From NCBI GenBank assembly GCA_963691705.1, contig OY829542.1, forward strand, positions 28,940,579 through 29,004,578: a stretch of DNA of 64,000 bases, written 5' to 3'. Origin of the DNA: Viola odorata. Its lineage: Eukaryota > Streptophyta > Magnoliopsida > Malpighiales > Violaceae. The notes under the pieces were generated by a model. That model searched no databases. It was not told the DNA's origin and saw nothing but the letters and a program-made list of their open reading frames with translations. The position numbers were made by a program, and so were the translations under genes. Positions 1 through 11,687 of the stretch are shown here, piece after piece. Each line of letters opens with the position of its first letter. Position 1 is the first letter of the stretch.

Positions 1-1516
1 CCTCAAAAAGACCATCAAATACTTCTTTCACCTTTTCACTCATTTCCAAAGCAGCTTGCTCATAATGCACAATGCTTAAAGCAAACTTAACATAATCAAA
101 TTTACGACGAGGATCAAGAATAACAGCCACATATGTTAGCATGTTATGCCCATTCATGTCTGCCCAATACTTGTCATATTTTGCCTTCATACTAATTGCC
201 ATTCTCATCAACTCAACATCACCACTTTCCAACATTTCAATCAAAATTACAGAAATTGTGGAAACCTCCCTAAAGTATGTATTTGATGTTACATATAGTG
301 ATCCAGAAACACTCAAAGTAAGTTCATAAAACCTACGCAAAAACTTAACCAATTTCCTAGCATTGATCCAATCAACATAAGTAGGCACTCCATCATCCGC
401 ATCAAGATCAGATTTATAAAAAGAATCCACTTCCTCAAACTTATCAAATGCTTTCTCATAATTTTGGGCAACTTCTAGCATAACATATGTGGAATTCCAC
501 CTAGTCGACACATCAGTAACTAACTTGAGCGTACATGTAATTCCCTCAATTTCAGCACACTCTTTAAACTTTGCAAGCCTTGCCGAGGAGTTTCTCACAT
601 ACCTAACCGCTGATCTAATTCTTGAGACGGACAATCCTAACTCTTTCACACCATCCATAACAATTAGATTGACTATATGAGCAACGCATCTCATGTGAAG
701 GTATTTTGAGTTGGAAATGGTATTGTTTTTGGCATTAAACTTCCTCTTCAAGTGTGAAATAGCTACATCATTACTAGATGCATTATCTACGGTGATTGTT
801 AAAACCTTTTCTATTCCCCAATCCTTCAAACACCGCTCAATCATCCTAGCAATCCCCTCACCCTTATGACTAGAAATAGGACAAAAATTGATAATTCTTT
901 TGTGTAGTTTCCAATCCTTATCAATAAAATGAGCCGTGAGGCACATGTAGTTGTTTCTTTGGATTGATGTCCATGTGTCCGTGGTCAAACACACTCAGTC
1001 ACAAGATTTCTTAAGAGTCGCTTTCAAAAGGTTTTTTTGCTCAACATATTTCTCAAAAATATCCCTAGAAACTGTCCAACGCGAATTTATATGAAACCTA
1101 GGTTGGGCAACCTCCATAAATTGCCTAAATCCCTTACCATCAACAAACTTAAAAGCAAGCTCATCTATTACAACCATTCTAAATAAAGCTTTTCTAGTGG
1201 CAGCTTGATCAAACTTCCAAACACCTAGCTGGGTTTCATCATTTTCAGGGGTTGCATTAGATAAACGAGATTGCTCATCATCAACATCACAAGGAATGCA
1301 AACAGATTTGCGTATGTGCTATAACATTGGACCCGTACCTTGTTTTTTAGGGTCTGATTTGGTCTCAAATAGACAATGCTTGCACCTACTCCATTTCTCG
1401 TTGTCCCTCTGGAATTTGGTAAAGTGCTTCCATACGATTGATCTTCCACCACTGCTTTCCTTTTTTGAGGCCATAGACTCAGCTTCCTGGGTTTCTTCTG
1501 CTGGTTGTTGTTGCAC
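1..1516 (-). pseudogene. hAT-family transposase (BED finger type), broken and cut by the window edge
   Basis: Reading the minus strand from about 1474 (ATG of MASKKESSGG) gives a plant RICESLEEPER/DAYSLEEPER-like hAT transposase. A BED zinc finger comes first (CKHC near 1400, partner HIRKS just after a stop). It is followed by the conserved core blocks LTTDTWTS (about 975), TVDNASSND (about 800), HMRCVAHIVNL (about 690), TRWNSTYVML (about 505) and LDPRRKFDY (about 100). The frame is open from 994 to base 1, so the C-terminal hATC dimerisation domain should lie beyond the left edge. Two in-frame nonsense codons break it: TAG at 1319-1321 inside the BED finger and TGA at 995-997 just before the LTTDTW block, where related proteins usually have arginine (CGA to TGA). 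A cut-and-paste transposase of this kind would bind the element ends and act in the nucleus; this copy should be inactive. Whether it belongs to one of the hAT termini at 2214, 2684 or 3717 is not settled. Confidence 0.88.
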
Positions 1517-2500
1517 TTGCTGTTGTTGTGGGCTTATGCCTCCTGTGATGGTTGAGATTGAGAAGCTTGTGGCGGCGGTGGCGGCATGCTTGAATTGTCT
1601 TCCTCCTATTTGACATCAACAAACAAAAATATAAGTTCAAATCCATCTCATCTCATTTCTTCTCCGAGCAGTTTTAAAAAATAATATCAAATTATTGGAG
1701 GTGAAATCAATCTGAAACAAGGATGCCTTGAATGCACATAACCAGAATGACTTTCCTGCCGAACACCCCACTTTCTACAGCAATTTCTTAACATTTATTG
1801 CAATAAAACCTATCTGCCAAAACGTCTGAGATTTCATTCTGACAACACACAACTTCAGACTTCAACAAATCTTGTACACAAATTCATTTTGATAAGTAAC
1901 TTATCTCAAACTTAAAACAAAGATAAGATAGAAATTAGGGAATTAGAAATTAGGGATTTAGAAATTAGGGATTTAGGAATTAGAAAGAAATTACCATTTT
2001 GAAGGGAGGCAGCAACGGACGTCGATGGGATGAAGGGAGGCAGCAACGGCGACGGGATGAAGGGAGGCAGCAACGACGGCGACGGGATGGAGCGGCTGGG
2101 ACGGCGATAGGATCGGTGACAGCTGGGACGGCGGTTGCGTTTGGTTTTTGTGGGTTGGAAGCGAAGTGGATAGGCTTGAGCGGGTCGGGTTGGAAGCGAA
2201 CTGCTCACCCCTAGCAGTGACAGCTGGGACGGCGACGGGATCGGTGACAGCAACGACGAGAGGAACGATGATTTGCGGGTTGGGTTGGGGACGGCGGTGA
2301 CGGGATCGGTGACGGGATGGAATGGGTGGGACGGTGACGGGATGGAATGGGTGGGACGATGATTTGCGGGTTGGGTTGGGGAGTGAGGCAGTGAGGCTTG
2401 AGCGGCTGCGTTTGGTTTTTGCGGGTTGGAAGCGAAGTGGATAGGATAAATTAAAATGAAATGAATTATTAGGGTTGGGTTGGGATATCAGATTAATATG
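1517..2500. other. 5' flank of the hAT gene: simple repeats and a hAT-type terminus
   Basis: No coding region is supported. 1921-1988 is a run of imperfect 13-bp GAAATTAGGGATT-like units. 2201-2214 (CTGCTCACCCCTAG) reads on the minus strand as CTAGGGGTGAGCAG, the usual form of a plant hAT terminal repeat, and could be the outer end of the element that holds the transposase. The stretch 2131-2175 (GTTTGGTTTTTG ... GAAGCGAAGTGGATAGG) is repeated at about 2404-2446, so this flank holds a partial duplication. GACGGCGACGGGATCGG-type words recur up to 2400. Confidence 0.5.
2001..2090 (+). repeat. GC-rich minisatellite, about 27-31 bp unit, three copies
   Basis: Three tandem units begin with GAAGGGAGGCAGCAACG at 2001, 2032 and 2059. 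The spacings are 31 and 27 bp, and the units differ mainly by a few bases in the GGCGACGGGATG part. Short ORFs across it are compositional only. Confidence 0.8.
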
Positions 2501-2504
2501 TAAG

Positions 2505-2684
2505 CACTCGGATTATCGGAATCCCGACGGATTCCCGATAATCCGACCGTCGGAATCCGAACTGATCGGATTCCGACACCATCATCCGAACCGTCTCCGA
2601 CAACAGGTGCGGATCGGATCGGAGGGGTGAGTTCGGATCGGATCGGATCGGATAGGTCGGATCCTCCGATCCGTGCTCACCCCT
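2505..2684. repeat. hAT-type terminus with GGATCGGATCGG subterminal repeats and palindromes
   Basis: GGGGTGAG at 2624-2631 faces CTCACCCC at 2676-2683; between and around them lie repeats of GGATC and TCCGA. To the left, 2510-2545 is a foldback (GGATTATCGGAATCC against GGATTCCCGATAATCC). Subterminal arrays of short repeats next to a GGGTGAG terminus are typical of hAT elements, where they bind the transposase. I could not find an 8-bp target duplication, so which ends pair is open. Confidence 0.5.
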
Positions 2685-2690
2685 AATCGG

Positions 2691-3545
2691 ATTAGGCCGT
2701 CGGAATTCAACGGATTCCAATAAACCGTTGCTCCCTCCCGATTTTTATCCTTCTTGGTTAGGTGCTGACATGCTTTCTCCGACCACCGTTGCAGCAACCA
2801 TCTCATCCTAGCCACCCAACCACCGAAACCAAATCAATCATCAAATTCCAACTACAAACACAATCGGTAACCAAAATCAACCACACCACACGTCTCACCA
2901 TCTCCGATCTGGCCACCCTCACCGTCGCAGTACCGATCTGCTCTCACCCCTCGTCAGCTGCTCCCTAATCACCACAACCCAGCCACCACAAGTCACCACT
3001 ACAAATCCACCCTCACTGCAAAACCAATCCAAATAGAAAAGAAAGAAATGAGAGAAGAAAGTGCTGCCAGTGGCCCAGCAAAGAAAAGGAAAAGAAAGGA
3101 GAAGGAAAAGGAAAAGGAAAAGAAAAGGGAAAGAAAAAAAGAAAGAGGAGTGGACGGGAGAGAAGAAAGGAAAAGAGAGAAAAAATAAAAGAAATAAAAA
3201 AAGAGATAGAGAAAAGGATAGAGAGAAAAAGAGTTGGGTTGTGGCCAACTAAAAAGAAAAAATAGGAAAATGGGTTGCGGCCCAACAATGAAAATAAATT
3301 AATGATTTTTTTAAATGGATTGACTCGCTTCCGTTTTCTTTTGTAGGTATTGAGTTCGCGAATACCGTTCCGATCGAACATTTCACCAATTTTAATATTG
3401 GTGACAATTTTCTGAACTCGAGCTTTAAAGCTCACTCCACATTTATTAGAATTACTCAATTAATTGTTTATCATATGTATGATTATTTAAAATTGCTAGA
3501 ATTCGAATTAATGTTTTTGGTATGTACATAGAAAATAAATTATAC
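2691..3545. other. Intergenic stretch with a polypurine tract
   Basis: 2755-3005 is C/A-rich without a supported gene. About 3035-3235 on the plus strand is almost pure A/G (AAAGGAAAAGAAAGG-type words), a potential triplex or nucleosome-excluding tract. Lysine-rich and Ser/Phe-rich open frames here are artefacts of this composition. 3241-3545 shows nothing I recognise. Confidence 0.6.
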
Positions 3546-3717
3546 TTTCAATTTTTTTTGATAAATCCGAGAAAAATCCGAAAATCCGACCGAACCGATC
3601 CGATTCCGAACTGGTCGGATAAGTTTCGGATTCCCTAACAAAAAATCCGAAAAAATCCGATCCGAAATTATACGAATCAAAACTTATCCGATCCGAAATC
3701 CGAATTCTCACCCTTAG
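3546..3717. repeat. hAT-type right terminus with TCCGA repeats
   Basis: About a dozen TCCGA/ATCCGA words lead up to TTCTCACCCTTAG at about 3705-3717. On the minus strand the end reads CTAAGGGTGAGAATTCGGAT, which resembles GGGGTGAGTTCGGATCGG at 2624 in opposite orientation. 2624-3717 could therefore be a 1.1 kb non-autonomous hAT element, but no target duplication was found. Confidence 0.45.
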
Positions 3718-5464
3718 TAGTGATAGTGTGATGGTTGTTGAAGAAGGTTTTGAATCCACGTGTTTTTTCAGTTTTTTTTCCCAGATCTAAATGATTTAAA
3801 GAGAGAAGCTATGAACTACCCGGTTGCTAGAAACCGCTTGGGTCGTATGGGTTAATACAAAACCGACCGATTTATCGGCTCAACTGTGATTTTTTACATT
3901 TTCGGTCCATTAAATTAGATCAAATCGTTATTGTTGTGATTCCTGATTTTTTTGTCAGATTGACCGACTTTTATAACTATGCTTACAATATTTAACAACA
4001 CAATTGATCATAATCAAGGAAAAACTATTCTTGGCCAAGAACACATTGTACTTGGAAATTTAAACTTAATTATTCATTTTCTCTAGCTTCAAAGAATTAA
4101 TATTAAACTGAAATCGAATAGTTGTTTACTTAATCCTTTAGCTTTGTACTTCGCAGCCCTCTAGAATCACATTAATTTAAATTAAAAGTTAAATTAGTCA
4201 AATCCAAATCTAACCAGAAATAAGAGAATAAAGAAATAAAAATATAAAAATTAATAAAACAATTAGACCTCACAAAAGGGTTAAAGTATACATCTTGGTT
4301 ATCTTTACCGGGAGTTGAGAACTTAGTTAAACATAAACATAATGATACAAAATGTAAAAGTGATACGGTTGTATGATCGAGATCCCTATTTCTAGGAAGA
4401 AAATGATGGGAGCATGGATAAAAAAATATGAGTTCAAAACTAAAAAGTGGATCAGAGGTAAAAGCCTCCCGATAATGAGGGAAAAAAATTAATTAGTTAT
4501 TTTTCGCCTTTGATTATCTATTAAATTCTAATTTAAAATTGTATATAATATTACAACTTTTGAATTAAATTTTATCCAGACCGTAAAATATTATCCAAAA
4601 TGCGCGCTTCTTCCTCTCTTTTCTGTGCTATGCGTTTTGGTCCGCATCTGCAAGGTTTTGTCTTGGTCAAAAATTGACTATTTTTGTATCATCATTTTGC
4701 TCATTTATTAAAAATCATCTCCAAAAGGCTATTATTTTACCCAAAAAAATTGAGAAAATTGATTCTAATCAGTAGTATTTTTATTCAAAAAGACACAATT
4801 TGCTAGAGAATATTATCGAAATAGACACACAATACACATGCAAACATACATAAAATAAGTTGCTTACCATTTCTTCCATCATTCTTGGCCTTTATCTCTG
4901 CCATTTTTGTTTTATGTTTTATTCTTGCATTGCACAAATTTCATAGCTTTTGGTTACTGCGCACACCAACTCTTAATTCCTTTCTTTTCTATTTCTTTTA
5001 TTTCTTTTGTGCTTCTTACCTTCCTTTTTAATCTCCTTTTAATTTTTTTATTTTTCACAATTTCCCAGCCAATGGTGTTGTTCTCAACCCAAAATAAATA
5101 ACGTTTTAGGGGGTTGTCTCGTCTCAAATTTAACGACGTTTTATACTTCTTAAGTAAATTTTTATTTAACTTTAATAATTTACTATTTATTATTGAGAAA
5201 AGGTTAACTAGTGAGAATAATAATGTATGATTAATTAAAATAAGAGAAAAAATAATAGTAGTGTCAAATATATAAACTAAAAAGGTATAAAAAATGATTA
5301 TCTTATTACGTGGTACACCTAATAAATTATTTAATTTAGCTATAAAAATAATCATTCAATTTGAGACCGGCATGTAAATACATGTTCAAAATTGTAAAAT
5401 ATTACTAAAAGTCAAAATACTTGTACTGTACCGGTTCATGTATTTACAGATCACCAATGACACA

Positions 5465-5466
<2 letters not shown>
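3718..5466. other. AT-rich intergenic DNA
   Basis: No open frame with recognisable protein, no RNA gene and no clear repeat boundary. Short ORFs are hydrophobic Leu/Phe/Ile-rich translations of T-rich DNA. Confidence 0.7.

Positions 5467-5467
<1 letters not shown>

Positions 5468-5527
<60 letters not shown>
5468..5527. repeat. (AT)n microsatellite
   Basis: About 30 uninterrupted AT dinucleotides, followed by AATATATAACAAT. It is likely length-variable between individuals and a probable assembly weak point. Confidence 0.97.
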
Positions 5528-5534
<7 letters not shown>

Positions 5535-6866
5535 ACAATAAAACCCACAAGAATGGGGCATTAATGAAAGCCCACTTCTTAGCTATCTAAATCTGACCTG
5601 GAGAGAGGCAAGCAAGCCAAAACTCCAACACAACGACTTGGGATAGCATGAACGACCTATAAACTATCCTGGATTTAGAATAGTAGACGCTAAGGGTGTA
5701 CATGGGTCGGGTATACGGTATTTTGGATTGGATACCTAATTTTTCGGTTGGATTTGGGCTGTTAATTTTTTAGCCTGAATTAATCAGGTACCTATTTGAT
5801 CGGGTAACTTATAAAATCAGTTTGGTTTAGTTCGGTTTTGTCAAGTCATAAAATCGATCTTTTTCGGTTCGTGAAATAAAAAATAGTTTAATTGATCTCT
5901 AAATCGTATTATTTTCATTCTAAAATTAAACTGGAAGAATGAGAAGTATGATGCAAATACGATGAGAGGCTTTCGAGAGGAAGATATGGTGTCTAAAAAG
6001 AGTCGTAGATAAATAAAAAAATACTAACAAAAATATTAGTTGATGAATTATAAAAGGCCATGAATGAAATGCTTATTTTGTAACTTTGTCATAAGTGTTA
6101 TTTTAGCATTTTTCTTTTTCTTTTTAAATTGATAATAATTTTTTGGCATTGCTAAAATTGGTGCCTTATTGCATGATATCGCATTTGTATGTTTAAAAAA
6201 TATTAGTTTTTTTTCTCTCTTTTTTCTAATAAATATGTGACCTAAGAATTCAAATTCTTACTTTTTAGAAAGAAAAAACATTATTATTAACCCTCTCAAC
6301 AACTTTTACTAGAAAATATCAACTTTATTAAAAATTAAGAATAGTAGAAAAACTTCTATAAATGAAATTATGAGAGTGAGAAAAAAAATTAAATTTTAAG
6401 ATTCGTTTTGGGGATATTAAATTATTTTATGATAAATAAATGTGACTAACAACAAATTTGTATATCGGTTCACGTATAAGTAACATAAATATATGTCTAT
6501 TTTGGGTCAATTAAAGTCATTTGAGTAACTGCGTGTCAGACCTAGACCCAAAATAACAGACAATTTTTGAAATCCAACCCAACCTAACACATATTTTTTT
6601 ATTCAGTTCGATTTTTTACTTTTTTAGTTCAGTTCAGTGTCGTTTAAGTTCGGGTTTTGAGTTTCCATTTTTTTTACAAAACCTTAGTAGATAGTTGCCA
6701 CGACACCAAATAAAAAAAGTCACGATCCAAATATGAACTCGAGTATTGAAAGGTAGCATCAAGCACCTTAGCCCAAGAAAAATATAAGGAAGTCAACGAT
6801 TCATGTATATTGTCGTAGAATTAAACATAAAAAAGGGAAAAGTTATATCTACTTTTTTTCTCACTT
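5528..6866. other. Intergenic DNA with one possible transposon end
   Basis: At 5692 the sequence reads CTAAGGGTGTACATGGGTCG, the form of many plant hAT/MITE termini, followed by a GGTTCGGTT-rich stretch to about 5870. No matching inverted end was found, although GTTCAGTTCAGT / GTTCGGGTTTTG words near 6630-6660 could be the decayed partner. Nothing else is recognised. Confidence 0.35.
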
Positions 6867-7887
6867 TTAAATCAAATCCTAACTTTAATCTCTTGTTGAA
6901 TTGACCTCAAATTTTATGTTCCGTCAGTTACGTTTAACCCCATCTTTTCTTCCGTTAGTTATTTAGACCCCTGTACCCCCAACTTTCCAACCATCTCCAC
7001 TAACACCGTCCAAAAGTTATCGTCAATCTTGTTTGGCTCTCACCTGCGCAAAAAATGATATTGTTTGATTTGAAATTAAATAAAGGAAAGGAACCCTAAC
7101 GGTAATAAAACAACGATAATATCCTTATTTATATATCAGAGTATGACTATTTATTTGAGTTTAAGAAATTGGGTATTTGAGATTTTTTTTCAATTAGAGA
7201 TTTGGGGGATTTAAGGGATTAGAAATTCAGAGGGAAAACTAAATTGATTGTGTTGATAGCCTACTAGAAGAACAAGTAGAGGTGCAAAGAGTTAAGCTAC
7301 GCTAACGATATTGATATGGTTGTGTTGAAGCTATGGTGGTCAATTCTTAAATACAAAATATAGATGCAAAAATGTGGGGCAATATTGATATTTAAGTCGA
7401 ATTCGAATAAGAATCGCATATATTAAGCGTTCTGTAATCGAGTTTGTGGCTCGTGGATTGGATGAGACATTTGCATCTACGACTATGAAAGAGAAAAGAG
7501 AAAGGAAAGGTAGGTGTTGTCTGATGCTAAACATTTTTCATTATTATTTATTTATTGTAATATTATTATTTTAATAATGTTTGTTGTTAAAAAAATTATT
7601 AAAAAATAGAACTTTTGTGCAAATTGGAAAGTTGGGGTACGGAGGTCTAAATGACAAATGAAAGAAAAGATGGGTCAAATATGAGTGACGAAACATAAAG
7701 TTTGGGTCAAACGTGAGTGACAATTTCGCGGCAAACTAGACTGACGGTAATTTTTTGACAGTGTTAATGAAAATGGTTGGATAGTTAGAGGTACTAGGTC
7801 TAAATGACTAATGAAAAAAAAGATTGAGGTCAAACGTGAGTGAGGAAACATAAAATTAAAAGTCAAGTTAAAATTTGGGATTGGCTT
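6867..7887. mobile_element. Foldback (long inverted repeat) element, non-coding
   Basis: Left arm about 6867-7025 (AATCCTAACTTTAATC, ATTTTATGTTCC, TTATTTAGACCCCTGTACCCCC, CAACTTTCCAACC, CACCGTCC) is matched in reverse complement by right arm about 7752-7887 (GACAGTGTTAATG, GGTTGGATAG, AGGTCTAAATGAC, GAAACATAAAATT, AAATTTGGGATT). A second inverted partial copy lies at 7620-7750. Long, imperfect arms without coding capacity fit a MULE-type or Foldback MITE. Exact ends and target duplication could not be fixed. Confidence 0.55.
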
Positions 7888-8276
7888 AACTTGCTTAGAG
7901 AACACAAACAGCAATCTTTGATCAGAAAATAGAAAGAAAACCCAAATGCCAGCCGGAAATGGATGGACCCCACCTACAAAAATAACAGCGAGAACCAGAA
8001 GAGGCTCTGCATTATTGCCAAACTTTTATTTCTTTAGAACCGAAGCTGCATTAGCGTTTATATTCAATCTCCCCTGCTGCTTCCCGTCTAAAACCTTAAT
8101 CTAATAAATTATAAATTAACCACAATTACAAATTACAACAAAAACACAAAACCAAATCAATGAAAAGTGTCACATCAGATCTTTTACTGTCACTGCCCAA
8201 TCACATTTTCGTATGTTAGCATCATCATTAATCATTTTAACACACGCACCAGAACTTACTTGCCGGAAGCAGGAAA
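7888..8276 (+). promoter_or_regulatory. Upstream region and probable 5' UTR of the AVT6-like gene
   Basis: A 389-bp gap separates the foldback element from the AVT6 ATG. TATAAATTA at about 8110-8118 is the best TATA candidate, followed by an A/C-rich leader (ACCACAATTACAAATTACAAC). No other site can be supported from sequence alone. Close insertion of the repeat at 7887 may truncate the native promoter. Confidence 0.3.
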
Positions 8277-10974
8277 ATGTTACCTGCTGCCGGAATCCAC
8301 TCTCCTCTTCTGCCGGCGGCGAAGGAGAAGAGCCCGTCGGTATCTGGGGCTGTGTTCAATGTCTCAACCAGCATACTGGGTGCCGGAATCATGTCCATTC
8401 CTGCCACTCTCAAGGTTCTCGGCGTAATTCCAGCGTTTCTGCTCATCTTCATCGTTGCTTTCCTGGTTCATGTTTCCGTCGAGTTCCTGGTCAGATATAC
8501 CAACTCCGGAGACTCCAGCACTTACGGCGGCATTATGAGGGAAGCGTTTGGGAGGCCAGGATCCGTGGCTGTGCAGCTCTGTATCATGGTCACCAATTTC
8601 GGCTGCTTGATCATGTATCTGATTATTATTGGTAACATTTTCTACATATAAATTGCAAAATCTCAACTTCAATTTATAATTTTCTTCAGCTGTGTTTCAA
8701 CTCTTTTAATTTGTCTAGTAGTTAGTTATGCTTTGAACCACACTGTAGTTTTATCCTGATATGGTTCTAATTTTTTTTTTCTTACTTGTGTCTTTCAACT
8801 TCTTTTCTGGGTTTTTGAGCTTTCTTTCAATTTCCTTATTTGTCATGTTGTGGATTATCATTTCTCTTCTTTTTCATTTCCCAACTTCTTTGAACAATTG
8901 TCTTATTCCACATATATATGTATGCACCTAACGCTACAATGGTGATTTTTGCAGGAGATGTGCTTTCAGGGAATGTGCAAAATGGGTCAGTGCATTATGG
9001 TGTGTTGCAGGGATGGTTCGGCGATCACTTGTGGAATTCACGCCCTTTCGCGCTCTTCTTCATCGTTATCTTTGTTATGTTTCCATTAGTTTTGTTTAGG
9101 CATATAGGTGAGTATAATAGACCTGTCTCTCTTTCGTCTTCACTGATTCTCAAGTCTTTCCTTTTATGATTTATACTTCTGTGTTGATTAGTAGCTCTAG
9201 ATTTGGCAATGTCATAAATACAAACTGATACCAACTATTGTTTCCTTGATAACAAGTTAAAATGTCTAAAATTTTGAAAAGAAAAAAAGGGTTCCTCATA
9301 AATCTGTCGGTGTCTTCAAATTTAGTTAATTCTGTAAAAATGAGAGGAAGAAAATTGAAGCAGAGTCTTGATTGGAGGTGATCTATAGGAATTCTTTCGA
9401 GAAGAAATGTAGCTCAAATGAAATACGAGAAAGGAGGAGGGCAGATTCTAAGGTTAAAACATGGAGAAGTGCCTCTGTTTGGCGAGGTTCTAAGGCTAAG
9501 TACTGGGATTGTGAGAGTTAGACCATCCTGATGTAACAGGGTTTGACACATTTCAAACTATATGAGTGTGTGAGACAGAAGAAACAGAATATCTATAACC
9601 TAGCAAAACTACAAATTTAAGACAATAACCTAGGATAACTGAGAATTGATCCGTACCATCATTGGATTTATAGTGAAAGTTATGTCTCATGATCAAGGTT
9701 TTTTCGGGCCTTTGTTTATATAATTTTCTCAAATTCTCTTATACTGGATCAATGGTGTTTTTATTGCTGCCTAATGAAAAGTTTTGTTGGATCCTTTTGC
9801 TTTTTGGTGCATTTTGTGTCTGGTCTATTTTAATCAGATAGTCATTTATAATTACTGCTTTCCTTTTAATGATCGGTTATGTTTCTTAAGGGATTCACTT
9901 TTACTTGCAAAAGAAAAGAAAGAGCTAACTTCAAGGCTATGCTTCTCACTTTGGTGGCTTACGTTTTTCCAGAATCGTTGAAGATCAGTTCATTCATATC
10001 AGTTCTGCTGGCACTGGTGTTTGTCGGCATAAGTTCAGCAATGGCTATTTATGCACTCATAGAGGGAAAAGCTGAGAATCCAAGATTGTTGCCACGCATA
10101 GATAGCCACAATTCCTTCTTTGACCTTTTCACTGCTGTTCCGGTGATAGTGACAGCTTTCACATTTCACTTTAATGGTGAGTTTAGCCCAATACACTATA
10201 ATTGGCAAATTCTTTTAGTTGATACCGCTTTTACTAGTTCTTTACCGAAATTGAACTGTCTTCATTAATTGAATGTACTTGCACAGTCCATCCGATTGCT
10301 TTGGAGCTTGGAAAACCCTCTGCAATGCTTTTGGCAGTCAAAATTTCGCTGCTTCTTTGTGCTTCCATCTACTTCCTCATAGGCATCTTTGGCTACCTTT
10401 TGTTTGGTGAATCAACAATGTCTGACATATTAGCCAATTTTGATCGAAATTCCGATACAGCAGTAGGAGCATTGCTTAATGACGTAGTCCGGTTGAGCTA
10501 CGCCCTTCACCTCATGCTCGTATTTCCTCTCTTGAACTTCTCTTTGAGGGGAAACATGGATGAGTTTCTCTTCCCAAACAGACCCGTCTTGGCGGAAGAC
10601 GCAAACAGATTTGCATCCCTCACACTTTCATTACTAGTGGTCAGTTACATAGCGGCAATTGCAATCCCAGACATATGGTTTGTGTTTCAGTTTGTTGGAT
10701 CATCGGTAGCGGTCTGCATTGCCTTTATTTTCCCAGGTGCTCTTGTGCTTAGGTACTGTACCACTCACTTACGGCTGTGAAAAGCTTCTCTTTCTTTGTT
10801 TTTTTGCTGCTTTTTTCCCCGTCAAATTCTTCTCTTGTTATTGACAGGGATGCCCACTGCATATCAACCCGGAGGGATAAAATCATGGCAGCAGTTATGA
10901 TTGTACTGGCCGTGGTGACGAGCATAATTGCCATATCAACTAATATATATGGTTTTGTTGGGAACAAGTCATAG
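8277..10974 (+). CDS. AVT6: Amino acid transporter, AVT6 clade (AAAP family), five exons
   Basis: Exons 8277-8631, 8955-9107, 9973-10176, 10287-10752 and 10848-10974 join through GT-AG introns of 323, 865, 110 and 95 bp to 1305 nt, 434 codons, ending at TAG 10972. Phases agree at every junction. The protein is of normal length for plant AVT6 carriers. A short N-terminus is followed by GAVFNVSTSILGAGIMSIP (the conserved first membrane segment, about residues 23-41), then further hydrophobic segments through the sequence, with PVIVTAFTFHFN-VHPIA spanning exons 3/4 and the family block MSDILANFD in exon 4. Residues such as PRLLP and LLNDVVRLSYALHLMLVFP match AVT6C/D-like members from memory. Family knowledge: AAAP carriers of this clade are multi-spanning membrane proteins that move amino acids across the vacuolar or other endomembrane; substrate is not readable here. 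The start is the first ATG in frame before the conserved core. No defect is seen; it is the only intact host gene in the window. Confidence 0.93.
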
Positions 10975-10977
10975 TTT

Positions 10978-11016
10978 TCCTTTTTCATTTTCATTTTCAT
11001 TTTCATTTTCATTTTA
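10978..11016 (+). repeat. (TTTTCA)n hexamer microsatellite in the AVT6 3' UTR
   Basis: About six TTTTCA units start four bases after the AVT6 stop codon, so they should be transcribed. Length variation here could alter the 3' UTR. Confidence 0.9.
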
Positions 11017-11687
11017 GTTTTACTTTTACCACCACAATAGTTACCTGCCTCAATTCTCGTGTATTTATTTTTCATGTAGTAGTTTGTAGTTGTACCATGT
11101 CAAGAAAAAAAATGTACCAAAAGAAAAAAAATGAAGTGCTATTTGTCCATCTAGTAGTACTAACTTTTTCGTTATGAATAATTTTTATCATATAATATTT
11201 ATTTTTTCAATGGTATACTAATAAGTTAGTTTTAATATATCAATTGTGCATATATATATATATATACAATATCATTGTATGTTAATTATTCAAAACCAAA
11301 AAACTGTATCAGTGTATTTTTGTGTGTGTTTATGTTGTTGTGCTAATGTTTTCTCCTTTGTTTTGCCTCTCTCTACTTCTTCCCTTTCAATGATTATTAA
11401 TGTATGATCTAATATATTTCTTTTCTATTTCCTCTATTTTGTGTTATAATATTATGTTTTTATATTGTACCATTTTTTTTTTGTTATATTAAGCATAAAA
11501 ATTATATAATAAATATTTCATTTTGAAAGTTTATGTTTTTTTGGTAATTCGTTGCTTTCTATGACATCTAAAATTTGAATAAATATGCAAGAACGAAACT
11601 AATACAATCATGAAAGCTTAAATTAGGGTAATTTGTTGGTTCTATGGTTTTTTTGTGGGGCCATGTTCCAAACCATGTAACTCGGAA
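11017..11687. other. AVT6 downstream region, T-rich, no gene
   Basis: Contains a short (TA)n run at 11250-11267 and long T-runs. No convincing AATAAA-type signal, gene or repeat boundary before the Helitron starts at 11688. Confidence 0.6.

Noticed and set aside
3013..3459. Long open frames on both strands rich in Lys/Arg/Glu or Phe/Ser/Leu
   Set aside because: They are direct translations of a polypurine/polypyrimidine tract, with no domain and no splice or start context.
5118..5365. Possible small MITE with GTCTCAAATTT / AATTTGAGAC ends
   Set aside because: Only about 10 bp are inverted, there is no target duplication, and the interior is plain AT-rich DNA.
5692..6690. A 1 kb hAT/MITE starting at CTAAGGGTGTACATGGGTCG
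   Set aside because: No matching inverted end or 8-bp duplication could be found, so only the single possible terminus is noted.
8213..8672. Alternative-frame and antisense ORFs over the first AVT6 exon
   Set aside because: They overlap a clear transporter exon in another frame and match no family.
10749..11075. Minus-strand ORF with a Lys-Met repeat
   Set aside because: The repeat is the (TTTTCA)n microsatellite read backwards, and the rest is antisense to AVT6 exon 5.
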